A stretch of 64,000 bases of DNA from CAWIDU01 sp963835055 (GTDB lineage Bacteria; Patescibacteriota; Saccharimonadia; Saccharimonadales; UBA4665): the NCBI GenBank assembly GCA_963835055.1, contig CAWIDU010000001.1, forward strand, positions 248,001 to 312,000, in the 5' to 3' direction. The notes beneath the pieces were generated by a model. It had not been told where the DNA came from, searched no databases, and was given only the letters and a program-made list of their open reading frames with translations. Positions 17,597 to 26,025 of this stretch are shown here, piece by piece. The position numbers were made by a program, and so were the translations under genes. Each line of letters opens with the position of its first letter. Position 1 is the stretch's first letter.

Positions 17597-17887
17597 ATGA
17601 GTCACGAAGCACCACAACAAATTTCTACGCAACAAGAATTTATCAACGGTATGCGTGAAATAACACTTACACCAGAAGATGAGGCGTATGTAGCTGAAAT
17701 GCAGCGTGAACATAATGCCAATCGGGAACGTATCGGCCGACCGCTCGAGGATCCGGCATACGAGCACATTCTTCCGGCTGATAGCAAAACGGGCGTTGCC
17801 TACAAGGTTGACAGCGCGGGCCACGTACATAACGCTCATGAGGCTGCCGAAGACCTCGGCCCCTACAATAAAGGCCGTCGTTATTAA
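17597..17887 (+). CDS. Small unknown protein (96 aa) behind a perfect promoter and terminator
   Basis: An acidic, helical N-terminal half (QEFINGMREITLTPEDEAYV) is followed by a polar C-terminal half ending NKGRRY. It has its own consensus promoter, a ribosome site (AAGGG 8 bases upstream) and a rho-independent terminator just after the stop, so it forms a complete single-gene unit likely to be highly expressed. No family recognised. Confidence 0.7.
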   Translation: MSHEAPQQISTQQEFINGMREITLTPEDEAYVAEMQREHNANRERIGRPLEDPAYEHILPADSKTGVAYKVDSAGHVHNAHEAAEDLGPYNKGRRY

Positions 17888-17904
17888 ACCCCAGGCTTAT
17901 TAAG

Positions 17905-17935
17905 AAAAGCGCTTCAATTGCGAGGCGCTTTTTTT
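17905..17935 (+). terminator. Rho-independent terminator
   Basis: AAAAGCGC pairs with GCGCTTTT across a 12-base loop, followed by a run of T. It ends the unit of the 96-residue gene before the groE promoter. Confidence 0.85.
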
Positions 17936-17947
17936 GTGTCCGTGCTC

Positions 17948-17976
17948 TTGACGGAACTTTAGCACTCGAGTATATT
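17948..17976 (+). promoter_or_regulatory. groES-groEL promoter (TTGACG-17-TATATT)
   Basis: -35 at 17948-17953 and -10 at 17971-17976, spacer 17. The -10 lies inside the CIRCE spacer, so HrcA binding would block polymerase. Confidence 0.85.
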
Positions 17977-17985
17977 GAGTGCTAG
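17959..17985 (+). promoter_or_regulatory. CIRCE operator (HrcA site)
   Basis: TTAGCACTC-N9-GAGTGCTAG matches the CIRCE consensus (TTAGCACTC-N9-GAGTGCTAA) except for the last base. HrcA is not in the window but is implied. Confidence 0.95.
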
Positions 17986-18051
17986 AAACAGGTGTTCCGT
18001 GCGAGAGAACAGCTGTTATTAGTTTACGAATGAGTAGAAGGGGTAATAGTT

Positions 18052-18327
18052 ATGATAGTTCCTGTTAATCCTATGCCTGATTACATTTTTGTTAGACATA
18101 ATAAAGCTGCTAAAAAAACTGCGAGCGGTATTTTATTACCCGAATCACAGCGTGAAAAACCAAAAACTGCAGAGGTTCTAGCAATTGGTGAGAACGTAAA
18201 AACAGTAAAAGTAGGTGAGAACGTAATTTATAACGATGACTATCAAGCCGCTAACGTTAGCTTTCCTATTGATGGCGAAGAGTGCTTTATAGTTCACATA
18301 AAGAACATAGTAGCGACCGTTAAATAG
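18052..18327 (+). CDS. groES: GroES co-chaperonin
   Basis: 91 residues with the GroES fold signature: PMPDYIFVRHNKAAKKTASGILLPE (mobile loop), VLAIGENV, VGENVIYNDD and a C-terminal FIVHIKNIVATVK. It caps the GroEL ring. Codon use is clearly AT-rich (19 of the first 60 bases are G or C), unlike most of groEL next door, which suggests the gene or this allele came from elsewhere. AAGGGG lies about 10 bases before the ATG. It is followed by groEL after 12 bases. Confidence 0.95.
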   Translation: MIVPVNPMPDYIFVRHNKAAKKTASGILLPESQREKPKTAEVLAIGENVKTVKVGENVIYNDDYQAANVSFPIDGEECFIVHIKNIVATVK

Positions 18328-18339
18328 GAGGATTGATCG

Positions 18340-20022
18340 ATGGCCAAGAAAGTTTTTTATGACGATGACGCCCGCAAGCGGGTGCTGGGCGGGGCAGAGA
18401 TTCTTTATAACGCAGTCAAGACGACCATGGGCCCCAAGGGCCGCAATGTCGTGATTGGCAAAATGTATGGTGCGCCGACAGTGACACACGACGGCGTGAC
18501 TGTCGCCAAGGGCGTCGAACTGCCGGATGCCGACGATGAAACGCTGGGCTACAAAGTTGGCGCCGAACTCATCAAGCAAGCGGCCAGCAAGATGAACGAC
18601 GTGGCCGGCGATGGCACGACGACCGTGACCGTGCTGACTTATCACATCTTGAATGAGGCCAATAAACTGATCGCTGCCGGGCACAATCCGATGCAGTTGC
18701 GCAAAGGCCTGGAAGCCGCCGCCCAAGACGTAATCGCCAAGCTTGCTAAGCTGTCCGAAGATATCCAAGGCCAGAAAAAGCGGGTCGCCGAGGTGGCCAC
18801 CATTTCGGCCGGCGACGCTGAGATCGGCAACTTGATCGCCGACGTCATCGACAAAGTCGGCAAGGACGGCGTGGTGACCGTCGAGGAAGGGCAGGGACTG
18901 GAGCTGGAGACCGAAGTCGTCGAAGGCTTTACCTTCGACCGCGGCTTCGTCAGCCCCTATATGGTGACCGACACGGCGCGCATGGAAGCCGTTTATGACA
19001 AGCCGGCGGTGGTTATTACTGATAAGAAAATCTCCAGCATCCAAGAATTTCTGCCGCTGTTGGAGAAATTGGCCCAGACTGGCAAGAAAGATTTAGTTCT
19101 GATCGCTGAAGATGTCGAAGGCGAAGCGCTCGGCACGTTGATTCTGAACCGCCTGAAAGGCGTTTTCAATACCGTCGCCATCAAAGCGCCGGCTTTCGGT
19201 GACCGCCGCAAGGATATTCTGAACGACATCGCCATCCTGACCGGCGCCCAAGTCATCAGCGAAGACCGCGGCATGACTTTCGAAAACGTCGATGTCGACG
19301 TCGTCGGCCAAGCCCGCCGAGTGATTGTTAACAAGGACGAAACGACCATCATCGAAGGCGGTGGTTCGTCCGCCGAAGTCGCAGCCCGCGTCAAGCAAAT
19401 CGATGTCCAGATTGTGGCGGCTACCAGCGAGTATGACAAAGAGAATCTAGAAAAGCGTCGAGCGGCATTGAGCGGCAAAGTCGCCGTTATCAAAGTCGGC
19501 GGTGCCACCGAGACTGAGATTGAAGAGAAGAAATTCCGCGTCGACGACGCTGTCCATTCCGTGAAAGCGGCGCTGGACGAAGGCATTGTCCCCGGCGGCG
19601 GCAAGACTTTAATTGAGCTTGCCAATACACTTGCTAATAAATATCGTTCAGGGAAAAGTGAAGATGTTATTGCAGTTCTTCAGGGGTCAGGAAAAATTAC
19701 TGATGATCCTGGTGCAGATATATTAATATACAGCCTGTATCAGCCGTTTAATCAGTTAATGGCGAATGCAGGGTACAACCCTGCTCTTTACGTAGCTCAG
19801 ATTATGCAGAACCCGGGTAAAGGTATAGATGTAACCACTGGTGAAGTAATTGATCTTAAGCAGAGAGGTATCGTTGATCCGACCCGCGTTACCAAGGAGG
19901 CGATTCAGAACGCTGTCAGCATCGCCGGCACGGCCATGACTATGGGTGCCCTAGTTGTAGAAATTCCCGAAGAGAAACCCGCTGCCCCGGACATGTCCGG
20001 CGGCATGGGCGGGATGATGTAG
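18340..20022 (+). CDS. groEL: GroEL chaperonin, compositional mosaic
   Basis: 560 residues. Equatorial ATP site [23 protein letters not shown], apical and intermediate domains, GIVPGGGK, and the usual Gly/Met tail [10 protein letters not shown] strong AGGAGG ribosome site precedes the ATG. Residues about 425-511 (19612-19872) switch abruptly to AT-rich codons (37 of the first 100 bases are G or C) and then back to GC-rich, while protein similarity continues. That points to recombination with a diverged chaperonin gene, perhaps the same donor as groES. It folds proteins in the cytoplasm and is controlled by CIRCE/HrcA. Confidence 0.96.
   Translation: MAKKVFYDDDARKRVLGGAEILYNAVKTTMGPKGRNVVIGKMYGAPTVTHDGVTVAKGVELPDADDETLGYKVGAELIKQAASKMNDVAGDGTTTVTVLTYHILNEANKLIAAGHNPMQLRKGLEAAAQDVIAKLAKLSEDIQGQKKRVAEVATISAGDAEIGNLIADVIDKVGKDGVVTVEEGQGLELETEVVEGFTFDRGFVSPYMVTDTARMEAVYDKPAVVITDKKISSIQEFLPLLEKLAQTGKKDLVLIAEDVEGEALGTLILNRLKGVFNTVAIKAPAFGDRRKDILNDIAILTGAQVISEDRGMTFENVDVDVVGQARRVIVNKDETTIIEGGGSSAEVAARVKQIDVQIVAATSEYDKENLEKRRAALSGKVAVIKVGGATETEIEEKKFRVDDAVHSVKAALDEGIVPGGGKTLIELANTLANKYRSGKSEDVIAVLQGSGKITDDPGADILIYSLYQPFNQLMANAGYNPALYVAQIMQNPGKGIDVTTGEVIDLKQRGIVDPTRVTKEAIQNAVSIAGTAMTMGALVVEIPEEKPAAPDMSGGMGGMM
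19993..20021 (+). repeat. 29-base direct repeat, copy 1 (groEL 3' end)
   Basis: Encodes MSGGMGGMM and its stop. It is identical to bases 21800-21828. Confidence 0.95.
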
Positions 20023-20036
20023 CCTACCGATCGACC

Positions 20037-20684
20037 ATGTCTATTGACGGTCCTGAATTTGCGAACGAATGGGATGGTTTCGATCCGACAACAGCACCGA
20101 TTATTGGTCGACTAGCTTCTGGCGAGGTCGTCGTCGACCGGCCAAATAGCCACAATCATTTGATAGAGGATATATCTCGGGGCGCAGCCGCCATTATTCT
20201 GGCTTCTTCACTAGCTAGTGTTAATGCTTCGGAACGAGATTTTATTAGGCCTGTGGTAAAACCACCCGTGGGAAGGAATCGTTTGCGGACAAGATGTGTT
20301 GAAACTAGTGAACTTGACGATATTGTTTTCGCCTATCGCCTTGGTAGATCGGGACAGTCTCGCATTGTCCTAGACCGTCAACCAGAAAGAACCAATTATA
20401 TCTCCATGACCCTAAGTCGTAGCAAACAATCGGCATCCAGAATGATTCTAATTGCCGCTACGCCTGGTATAGCCGAACCTGAGCCATGGGATAGGCATCT
20501 AACCAATCGATCGCGCTTAGCCGCCAGGAGAGTAGCCAGTGAACGCTTTTGGCTCAGACATGCTCTTATACTAGACCCGATGGCGATTGATTTTAGTAGA
20601 CCTCATGGCGAAGAGCCCCATGATCTGATATGGCGCGACATACTCGACCTGCCCAAGCTGACAGTCGATGACGTTAGTCATTGA
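20037..20684 (+). CDS. Unknown protein (215 aa) directly after groEL
   Basis: It starts 14 bases after groEL with no visible ribosome site. The sequence has no clear membrane span apart from a moderately hydrophobic stretch (IILASSLASV), many Arg residues, and no motif I recognise. The last 11 bases overlap the convergent TrmB gene. It lies inside the segment bounded by the 29-base repeats and could be imported DNA. Confidence 0.55.
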   Translation: MSIDGPEFANEWDGFDPTTAPIIGRLASGEVVVDRPNSHNHLIEDISRGAAAIILASSLASVNASERDFIRPVVKPPVGRNRLRTRCVETSELDDIVFAYRLGRSGQSRIVLDRQPERTNYISMTLSRSKQSASRMILIAATPGIAEPEPWDRHLTNRSRLAARRVASERFWLRHALILDPMAIDFSRPHGEEPHDLIWRDILDLPKLTVDDVSH

Positions 20685-21420
20685 TTTTCTCTAGCGTCTT
20701 AAAGATTTGCCGTAAACTCTCGGCAATATGTTTGTTCTGAATAATAACACCCATAATATCTTCGTGGCTATAGACGAGAAAGGCCACTTTATCGCCATAA
20801 ACATTTATTTCGACAGGCGCGTTGTAATTCTCGGGCGCCATCCAGGTTCGAATTATTTTATTAGCTCTGTCCTCCGCGGGGGTTCCGCTTGAGATCGGTG
20901 TTTGGCTCAGAGCATGTGTCGTTATACCCAGCGCGGCTCGCCGCTTTTTATACCTTTGGAAGTAATCTTCACCCATAAACTCGGCGTCTGCTTCGGTCCG
21001 TAAAAAGTAAACGTCTTTTTTGGTACGCAGCGTGTCAGTATAGATCTCTTTTAGGCCTTCGAGGCCTTGTAGCAAGCGGATGCCTGGCCGGTCGGTAAAG
21101 GACGAGTAGTAACTCAGCATCTGGGGCATAAAATGTTTGACGCGCTCCTCAATCATTTCGCTTTCGTGGCGGCGCTCCTCGACTAGCTTTTCTAAAGCCA
21201 CCGGGCTGGTCGGCTGGTATGATACTTTTTTGGCTTTGCCAAGCTTCTCGACTAGCCCGAGCTCTTCTAGCTTCTGCAGGATCATATAGGCGTTCGACCG
21301 TGACTCCTTCGTCAAAGCTCCAACTTCTGGCGGGGTTAGGTTACCCTTTTCGACCAAGGCTAAATACGCTTTAGCCTGGCTTTTGGTTAATCCAATTTCC
21401 TGGAGCAACTGGGGATTCAT
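20674..21420 (-). CDS. TrmB-family transcriptional regulator
   Basis: The N-terminal winged helix MNPQLLQEIGLTKSQAKAYL... SRSNAYMILQKLEELGLVEK is followed by a coiled linker (VEERRHESEMIEERVKHF) and a C-terminal effector domain of about 150 residues. TrmB regulators are mainly archaeal sugar-responsive repressors. The start at 21420 (rather than 21429) follows from a TACATT -10 ending 7 bases before it. A 19-base inverted repeat covers the -35, so autorepression is likely. It may control the convergent/adjacent cluster at 21834-26022. A paralogue with the same promoter layout is at 40954-41742. Confidence 0.85.
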   Translation of the reverse strand: MNPQLLQEIGLTKSQAKAYLALVEKGNLTPPEVGALTKESRSNAYMILQKLEELGLVEKLGKAKKVSYQPTSPVALEKLVEERRHESEMIEERVKHFMPQMLSYYSSFTDRPGIRLLQGLEGLKEIYTDTLRTKKDVYFLRTEADAEFMGEDYFQRYKKRRAALGITTHALSQTPISSGTPAEDRANKIIRTWMAPENYNAPVEINVYGDKVAFLVYSHEDIMGVIIQNKHIAESLRQIFKTLEKIND

Positions 21421-21450
21421 AAGGTACAATGTAGAGCATTTTGCTATAAA

Positions 21451-21469
21451 TGTAAATTTTATTTTTACA
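21451..21469. promoter_or_regulatory. Candidate TrmB operator overlapping the -35
   Basis: TGTAAAT-N5-TTTTACA. Its left end, read on the minus strand, is the -35 TTTACA, 17 bases from the TACATT -10 (21428-21433) of the TrmB gene. The site 41772-41790 has the same length, layout and position. Confidence 0.65.
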
Positions 21470-21564
21470 AAAATCTAATCTGTAAAATTAAGAAATGATT
21501 AATACATTTTGACGACTACTTAAGCGATCCATTATGCTGATCAATAGTTTATGAAGGAAATAAC

Positions 21565-21783
21565 ATGGCAGAACAACTAACGTTAGAGCAGGAAAGAGAA
21601 ATCTGGCGATTTAAAGGTTTACTGCGTCACATTGTCGGAGTAGACGATATGTTTCCACCAGACGATGGTATTCGCGAACTAAGACTGGTGCCACCCCCTG
21701 TTATGCCGCCAGGTGAAGAGGAGCTTTGGCATGCTGTCATCCGCCGCTGCGCGGAACCAGAGCCAGCACTTCTCGTAGCTTGA
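21565..21783 (+). CDS. Small unknown protein (72 aa)
   Basis: MAEQLTLEQEREIWRFKGLL and a Pro-rich middle (RLVPPPVMPPGEEELW); hydrophilic, no motif recognised. GAAGGAAATAAC before the ATG is a reasonable ribosome site. It ends 16 bases before the second 29-base repeat. Confidence 0.55.
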   Translation: MAEQLTLEQEREIWRFKGLLRHIVGVDDMFPPDDGIRELRLVPPPVMPPGEEELWHAVIRRCAEPEPALLVA

Positions 21784-21799
21784 ATCGATAGATCAACGT

Positions 21800-21828
21800 A
21801 TGTCCGGCGGCATGGGCGGGATGATGTA
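21800..21828 (+). repeat. 29-base direct repeat, copy 2 (orphan groEL 3' end)
   Basis: An identical copy of the groEL terminal codons and the first two bases of the stop, with no chaperonin sequence before it. Start-to-start distance from copy 1 is 1807 bases. Confidence 0.95.
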
Positions 21829-21833
21829 ACTGA

Positions 21834-22727
21834 TCACCTGCAAAACTTTGAAACTATGGCCAGGCGCATGTATAGTCCCCATTCGTTCTGCTTGAAATAG
21901 TAAGCCTTGGGCGAGTCATCTACCGCGATATCAATTTCGTCAATTCTCGGTAAAGGATTAAGAATTATGCATTCTTTATCCAGCGCGTCAGCATCCGCCC
22001 TTGTTATCCTGTACTTCCGTACGACACTTTGCGAAAAAGTACCTGACGGATTTATAGGCGGAAAACCTGCGCTATAAAGTACTTGCTCCTTTCCTAGATC
22101 TGACTTTTTGATACGCCCCGGATGATTATTTTTGCCGAAAGCCTTAATATATTCATCCTGTATCATAAGCTCGTTGGGGCAAATAAAGTTTACGCTGACC
22201 CCTGAGAATTTAGACAATAACAGCATGAGCGAATGTACCGAACGTGAGTATCTACAATCACCAATTATGGTGATCCTGAGGTCGTCGAGCCGGCCAAATT
22301 TTAGCCAAATAGCGTAGGTGTCTATCAGCGCTTGTGTAGGATGTTCGTCATAACCATTTCCGCAATTAATAACTGGCTTGTCGGTGTATGGAACAACTTG
22401 GTCAAAAATCGCGCTATCTGGGTGTCGAATGAAATAGAAATCAACATAGGCATTCATTGCACGTATGGTATCGGCCATGCTTTCTGACCAGCCTTCAGAA
22501 ATACTGGGCTTGGCTTCATCAAGCAGAATAGTCTTATAGCCTAACTTCCAAGCGGCCGTTTCGAAACCTACGCGAGTCCGGGTCGACGGAGCAAAAAAGA
22601 GCAAGCCGCCTAATATCGAAGTGTTGATTGTCGCTTGAGGCAGCCGTTCTTTACGAAAACTGTCCGCGCACCTGAACAAATCAAGCACTTCCTTTTTGCT
22701 AATGTCTTTTATGCTGAGAAAATTCAT
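21834..22727 (-). CDS. Aspartate/ornithine carbamoyltransferase-like protein, altered active site
   Basis: 297 residues. Carbamoyl-phosphate motif FFAPSTRTRVGFE, HPTQALIDTY, IGDCRYSRSVHSL and NPLPRIDEI follow the aspartate transcarbamylase pattern. The loop that normally reads KGES (Lys84 of E. coli PyrB) reads GWSES here, with Trp at the Lys position. No other pyrimidine gene is nearby; instead the divergent neighbours are nitroreductase, radical SAM and ATP-grasp genes. It probably makes a specialised carbamoyl compound, or uses another acyl phosphate, rather than serving UMP synthesis. TATAAT lies 14 bases upstream of the start. Confidence 0.82.
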   Translation of the reverse strand: MNFLSIKDISKKEVLDLFRCADSFRKERLPQATINTSILGGLLFFAPSTRTRVGFETAAWKLGYKTILLDEAKPSISEGWSESMADTIRAMNAYVDFYFIRHPDSAIFDQVVPYTDKPVINCGNGYDEHPTQALIDTYAIWLKFGRLDDLRITIIGDCRYSRSVHSLMLLLSKFSGVSVNFICPNELMIQDEYIKAFGKNNHPGRIKKSDLGKEQVLYSAGFPPINPSGTFSQSVVRKYRITRADADALDKECIILNPLPRIDEIDIAVDDSPKAYYFKQNEWGLYMRLAIVSKFCR

Positions 22728-22825
22728 GACTTATAAAACTCATTATACTCAGCTGTCTGCAGGCCTAGACAAAAATTAGAAAATAATTTTGAATAAGCAT
22801 CATACGGTGCCAAAATAAGAGCTAG

Positions 22826-23530
22826 ATGGGCGTAAACGCTGAAAAATTATCATCACCGAACGGGAGTACTCTTTGGCTGGGGAGCAGCGTAGTCGAGATA
22901 ATACAGACGCGCCGCAGCTTGCGCGGTGGTTTTACGGATGAGCCCATTCCCTCGGAAGTTATCACTGAAATTGTACAAAGCGGGTTAACGGCCCCTTCGT
23001 CTAAAAACGCTCAACCCTGGCGAATTCATGTTGTCCCGCGCGGAGAACAATTGACCGATATAGCGGCCGCCGTAGAAAGCGCCAAAGCCGCCGATAATTA
23101 TGTGCCGATAGATCCCAGCACAGGTTTGAAGCGCCGATGGTCTTCGACAGTCGCTGAATCGGCCCAGGTCTTACGTGAAGTAGCGGCTGGCCTCTTCGTA
23201 GAGAATCGTGGTTGTTTCAGCGGTGGCCGGCAATCAGTCGCAAAAGCATCGGACGAATTTCGCGGTACGGCTGTCACTGGCTATAGCTTTGAAATGATTG
23301 GGATGGGCGCCATGATGCAAAATATGTGGCTGAGCGCCCGCGCGCGAGGTCTAGAAGGAGTATTTATGGGAGATGTGCTTGTTGCTGAACCGGAGATTCA
23401 ATCAATGCTCGGTTTTAGCGGTGACTTGGTAGGTGTTTTAGCGCTGGGCTATACGGCCCAACTACCGCACGAAAAAATACTCGCCGCGGACACAGTTGTT
23501 TATCATGCGCCTAATCCGGGGGAGTGGTAG
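22826..23530 (+). CDS. Nitroreductase-family flavoprotein
   Basis: 234 residues. FMN-binding RRSLRGGFTDEPIP, SGLTAPSSKNAQPWRIHVV, MGAMMQNMWLSARARGLEGVFMGD and a C-terminal LALGY. Members reduce nitro groups or quinones, or oxidise/desaturate rings and azoline-type intermediates in natural-product pathways. It is the first gene of a tight three-gene unit (2-base gap to the radical SAM gene). Divergent from the carbamoyltransferase-like gene. Confidence 0.85.
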   Translation: MGVNAEKLSSPNGSTLWLGSSVVEIIQTRRSLRGGFTDEPIPSEVITEIVQSGLTAPSSKNAQPWRIHVVPRGEQLTDIAAAVESAKAADNYVPIDPSTGLKRRWSSTVAESAQVLREVAAGLFVENRGCFSGGRQSVAKASDEFRGTAVTGYSFEMIGMGAMMQNMWLSARARGLEGVFMGDVLVAEPEIQSMLGFSGDLVGVLALGYTAQLPHEKILAADTVVYHAPNPGEW

Positions 23531-23531
23531 C

Positions 23532-24695
23532 ATGGCTCAGAATAATCCCGAACGATTAAAAGTTGAGCTAATGTCTGAGGGATTGTTTATTGATCCTGAA
23601 ACCCAACGGGCCCTTGTAGAGACAGAAAATACGCCTTTGACACTAGCCGATTACGCGTCAACGTCGGGGGTTACTCTCAAGCTGCCCGGTGATGTATGGG
23701 TCAACGCGCCGATAAGTGAATTTAATCCTAACTTTGTGGAAGCTCCTTCCAGCCGTTTGGTTATCGAGGGCGGGGAAACTTATATAGTTAACAGAGGTGA
23801 GGCGCAGCCAGTTGAGTTTATACAAGTGCCTTCGTACCATGACAAAAAACTCAAAGACGGCAGTCCGGTTAAGTGGATTGCTATCACACACTCCGACCGC
23901 GTGAGATTGTCTCCCGTAAAGGGCTGCGCAATACAATGCGACTTCTGTGATATCCCGTTTGACCGCCAACCAACGGAACCCCGCTATCGCGGGCAAAAAT
24001 TAATCAACAATATCTTGGAGGCGACAGGCGTAGCACTCGAGGATCCCGTGCTGCCCGCGCAGCACGTTTTAATTTCCGGTGGCACTCCGAGCAGAAGAGA
24101 CTACGGCTACGAAAACGAAGTCTACGAAAAAGTCGTACTGGAAAATCCGGGAATTGATGTGGATGTAATGATGGTGCCCATGCCGGGACTGCTGGACGTC
24201 AAACACCTTGGCCGAATCGGAATACATGGCTTGAGCATTAACCTGGAACTTTGGAACAGAGACATTGCTCTCCGGACTATGCGCAGTAAAGCCAAGGCGT
24301 CACGTGAACTTTACTTTGACTTCATTGAGAAGGCTGCTCAGGAGTTTGGCCCCGGCAACGTCCGATCCCTGCTATTGGTAGGCATTGAACCCATCGAAGA
24401 CACTTTAAGGGGCGTGGAAGCCCTTGCCGAGCGCGGCTGTGATCCGGTTTTAAGTCCCTTTCGCCCCGATCCGATTACACCGCTGAGAGATATGCCGCCG
24501 CCGACCTCCGCGGACCTTTTGGAAGTCTGGCAAAGAAGCCTGGAAATTGTCAGGAAATACGATGGCGTAAAACTCGGCCCTCGTTGTATTCCATGCATGC
24601 ACAATACTCTAACCTTTGCTGACGGGACCGAGGATTATTATCATTCGAAACCAAGTTCCAGCCGCGTAAGTACAGTTCGGAATGATAGAGTCTAA
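23532..24695 (+). CDS. Radical SAM enzyme
   Basis: 387 residues from the ATG two bases after the nitroreductase stop, with GGGGGAGTGG before it; an upstream in-frame ATG (23496) lies inside the previous gene. The 4Fe-4S motif is C132-AIQ-C136-DF-C139 in VKGCAIQCDFCDIPF. ISGGTPSRRD matches the SAM-binding GGT/P-type motif, and a barrel follows. A second Cys pair (RCIPC) lies near residue 360, followed by a His-rich end; it could bind an extra cluster or zinc. About 115 residues precede the core, an unusual N-terminal extension. Substrate unknown; by context it acts with the ATP-grasp ligase. Confidence 0.88.
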   Translation: MAQNNPERLKVELMSEGLFIDPETQRALVETENTPLTLADYASTSGVTLKLPGDVWVNAPISEFNPNFVEAPSSRLVIEGGETYIVNRGEAQPVEFIQVPSYHDKKLKDGSPVKWIAITHSDRVRLSPVKGCAIQCDFCDIPFDRQPTEPRYRGQKLINNILEATGVALEDPVLPAQHVLISGGTPSRRDYGYENEVYEKVVLENPGIDVDVMMVPMPGLLDVKHLGRIGIHGLSINLELWNRDIALRTMRSKAKASRELYFDFIEKAAQEFGPGNVRSLLLVGIEPIEDTLRGVEALAERGCDPVLSPFRPDPITPLRDMPPPTSADLLEVWQRSLEIVRKYDGVKLGPRCIPCMHNTLTFADGTEDYYHSKPSSSRVSTVRNDRV

Positions 24696-26022
24696 GCTTT
24701 CGCCCACCCTGGCAACCGATGAGTACGCTTACTTTTTCACGATGCTCACTGACAGATTCCAACCTCTGAATACACGCTGGCAAAAGGGTTTAGAAAAGCG
24801 TTTCCACAAGCCCTTTAAGCCTATATACATACTGCTTTTTCGTCATAATCATTACTTCGAAGAAGAAAACTACATTGTTTTAAACGAACGGCTAGCTGAT
24901 CTTCACAAGATGAAGGGACGCAAAGACATAATCAATTTGATCTATCCCGAGGACCTTAACAAGCAGTTTTCCCAATCAGAATTCATCAAAGACCTGACGC
25001 GGAAACTCATCAAAAAACAGGGCAAAGTTTTTGTTTTGAGTTTCACGAGCGTCTGGCTCGATATCGACGATCCCAATGTTTTGGTTCTTGGCCCGGATGG
25101 TTCCGTGGCCTCGAACTATGACGCTAAGACAGAACACATTAAAACATTTGAAAAGCTTGGCATGGACACGATCAAAACAACTGTCTATGAGAATATTCAG
25201 GAACTACGCGACAAACAGGCTGAATACCCGTTCTTCCTGTCGGCGACGTACTCTTCGGGCGGATTTGAGAGCAAAGCCATTTTCACCGCCGAGGACCTGG
25301 AAGCTTACTACTCTAATCTTAGATCAATCAATAAGGCGCAGCCTTTGATTGCCGCCCGGTTTATTGACGACATCGTGCTCGCGCCAAATACGAGCGCCAT
25401 TGTGACGGGCAAGGATAGCACTACCATGGTCTGCATATCGGATCAGATTTTACGCAATAATCAGTACATGGGGAATATTTACCCGTCGCAAACTTCGTCA
25501 GCCCAGAAAAAACTAATTCACGAGATGACAGTTAAAGTCGGTAACTATCTATCCGGACAAGGTTTTCGGGGCTTATTCGGGCTGGACTTCCTGATTACAA
25601 AATCCGGTAAATGCTATCCGGTCGATCTTAACCCGCGGCGGCAAGGAGGCTATTACTGCAACGTTATGTCTTCTAATCGTGACCTCATCGATCTGGAATT
25701 AAGGGTAATCTTTAACGAACCGCTGCCGGAGCTTTCATACGAAGACTTCCAATCCGACTATTGCTGGGCGCACAGTAAGCTCACGCCCTACTTCCCGAAT
25801 ATGAAAATAATGGATGAAATAAAGGAAGGTGATCCGATCAAGCCATTTAAAAAACCAGGGACCACCTACAGAGCAATTTATTATCCAAAGGATTGTACTT
25901 TGCTAATGGGCAATCCTGGTTTTTACCTGACCAGCGGAAAATCCTACAAAGAAGTAAAATTGAGACTCTTCAAAGAAACGGAAAAAACAATTTCCAAAAG
26001 CTATGAGCTGTACGAAGGCTAA
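24682..26022 (+). CDS. ATP-grasp ligase-like protein
   Basis: 446 residues. The start overlaps the radical SAM gene by 14 bases, so translation is coupled. The C-terminal ATP-grasp core shows GFRGLFGLDFLITKSGK followed by VDLNPRRQGG, the metal/ATP site (D...N-P-R). FFLSATYSSGGFESKAIF corresponds to the nucleotide-binding loop. The N-terminal half (ILLFRHNHYFEEENYIVL) resembles the pre-ATP-grasp domain of peptide ligases such as the PGM1 type. It likely joins a carboxylate to an amine. It has about 45% GC or less by eye. Confidence 0.8.
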   Translation: MIESKLSPTLATDEYAYFFTMLTDRFQPLNTRWQKGLEKRFHKPFKPIYILLFRHNHYFEEENYIVLNERLADLHKMKGRKDIINLIYPEDLNKQFSQSEFIKDLTRKLIKKQGKVFVLSFTSVWLDIDDPNVLVLGPDGSVASNYDAKTEHIKTFEKLGMDTIKTTVYENIQELRDKQAEYPFFLSATYSSGGFESKAIFTAEDLEAYYSNLRSINKAQPLIAARFIDDIVLAPNTSAIVTGKDSTTMVCISDQILRNNQYMGNIYPSQTSSAQKKLIHEMTVKVGNYLSGQGFRGLFGLDFLITKSGKCYPVDLNPRRQGGYYCNVMSSNRDLIDLELRVIFNEPLPELSYEDFQSDYCWAHSKLTPYFPNMKIMDEIKEGDPIKPFKKPGTTYRAIYYPKDCTLLMGNPGFYLTSGKSYKEVKLRLFKETEKTISKSYELYEG

Positions 26023-26025
26023 GGC

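Noticed and set aside
17201..17887. Toxin-antitoxin pair formed by the two small genes
   Set aside because: They have separate promoters, no overlap, and no motif of a known toxin or antitoxin.
18178..19044. Long open frame antisense to groEL (288 codons)
   Set aside because: High-GC shadow of a conserved gene; no promoter or ribosome site, and the composition follows the groEL codons.
21834..22727. Genuine pyrB of a pyrimidine operon
   Set aside because: The active-site loop lacks the key Lys, and neighbours are tailoring enzymes, not pyrimidine genes; kept as carbamoyltransferase-like.
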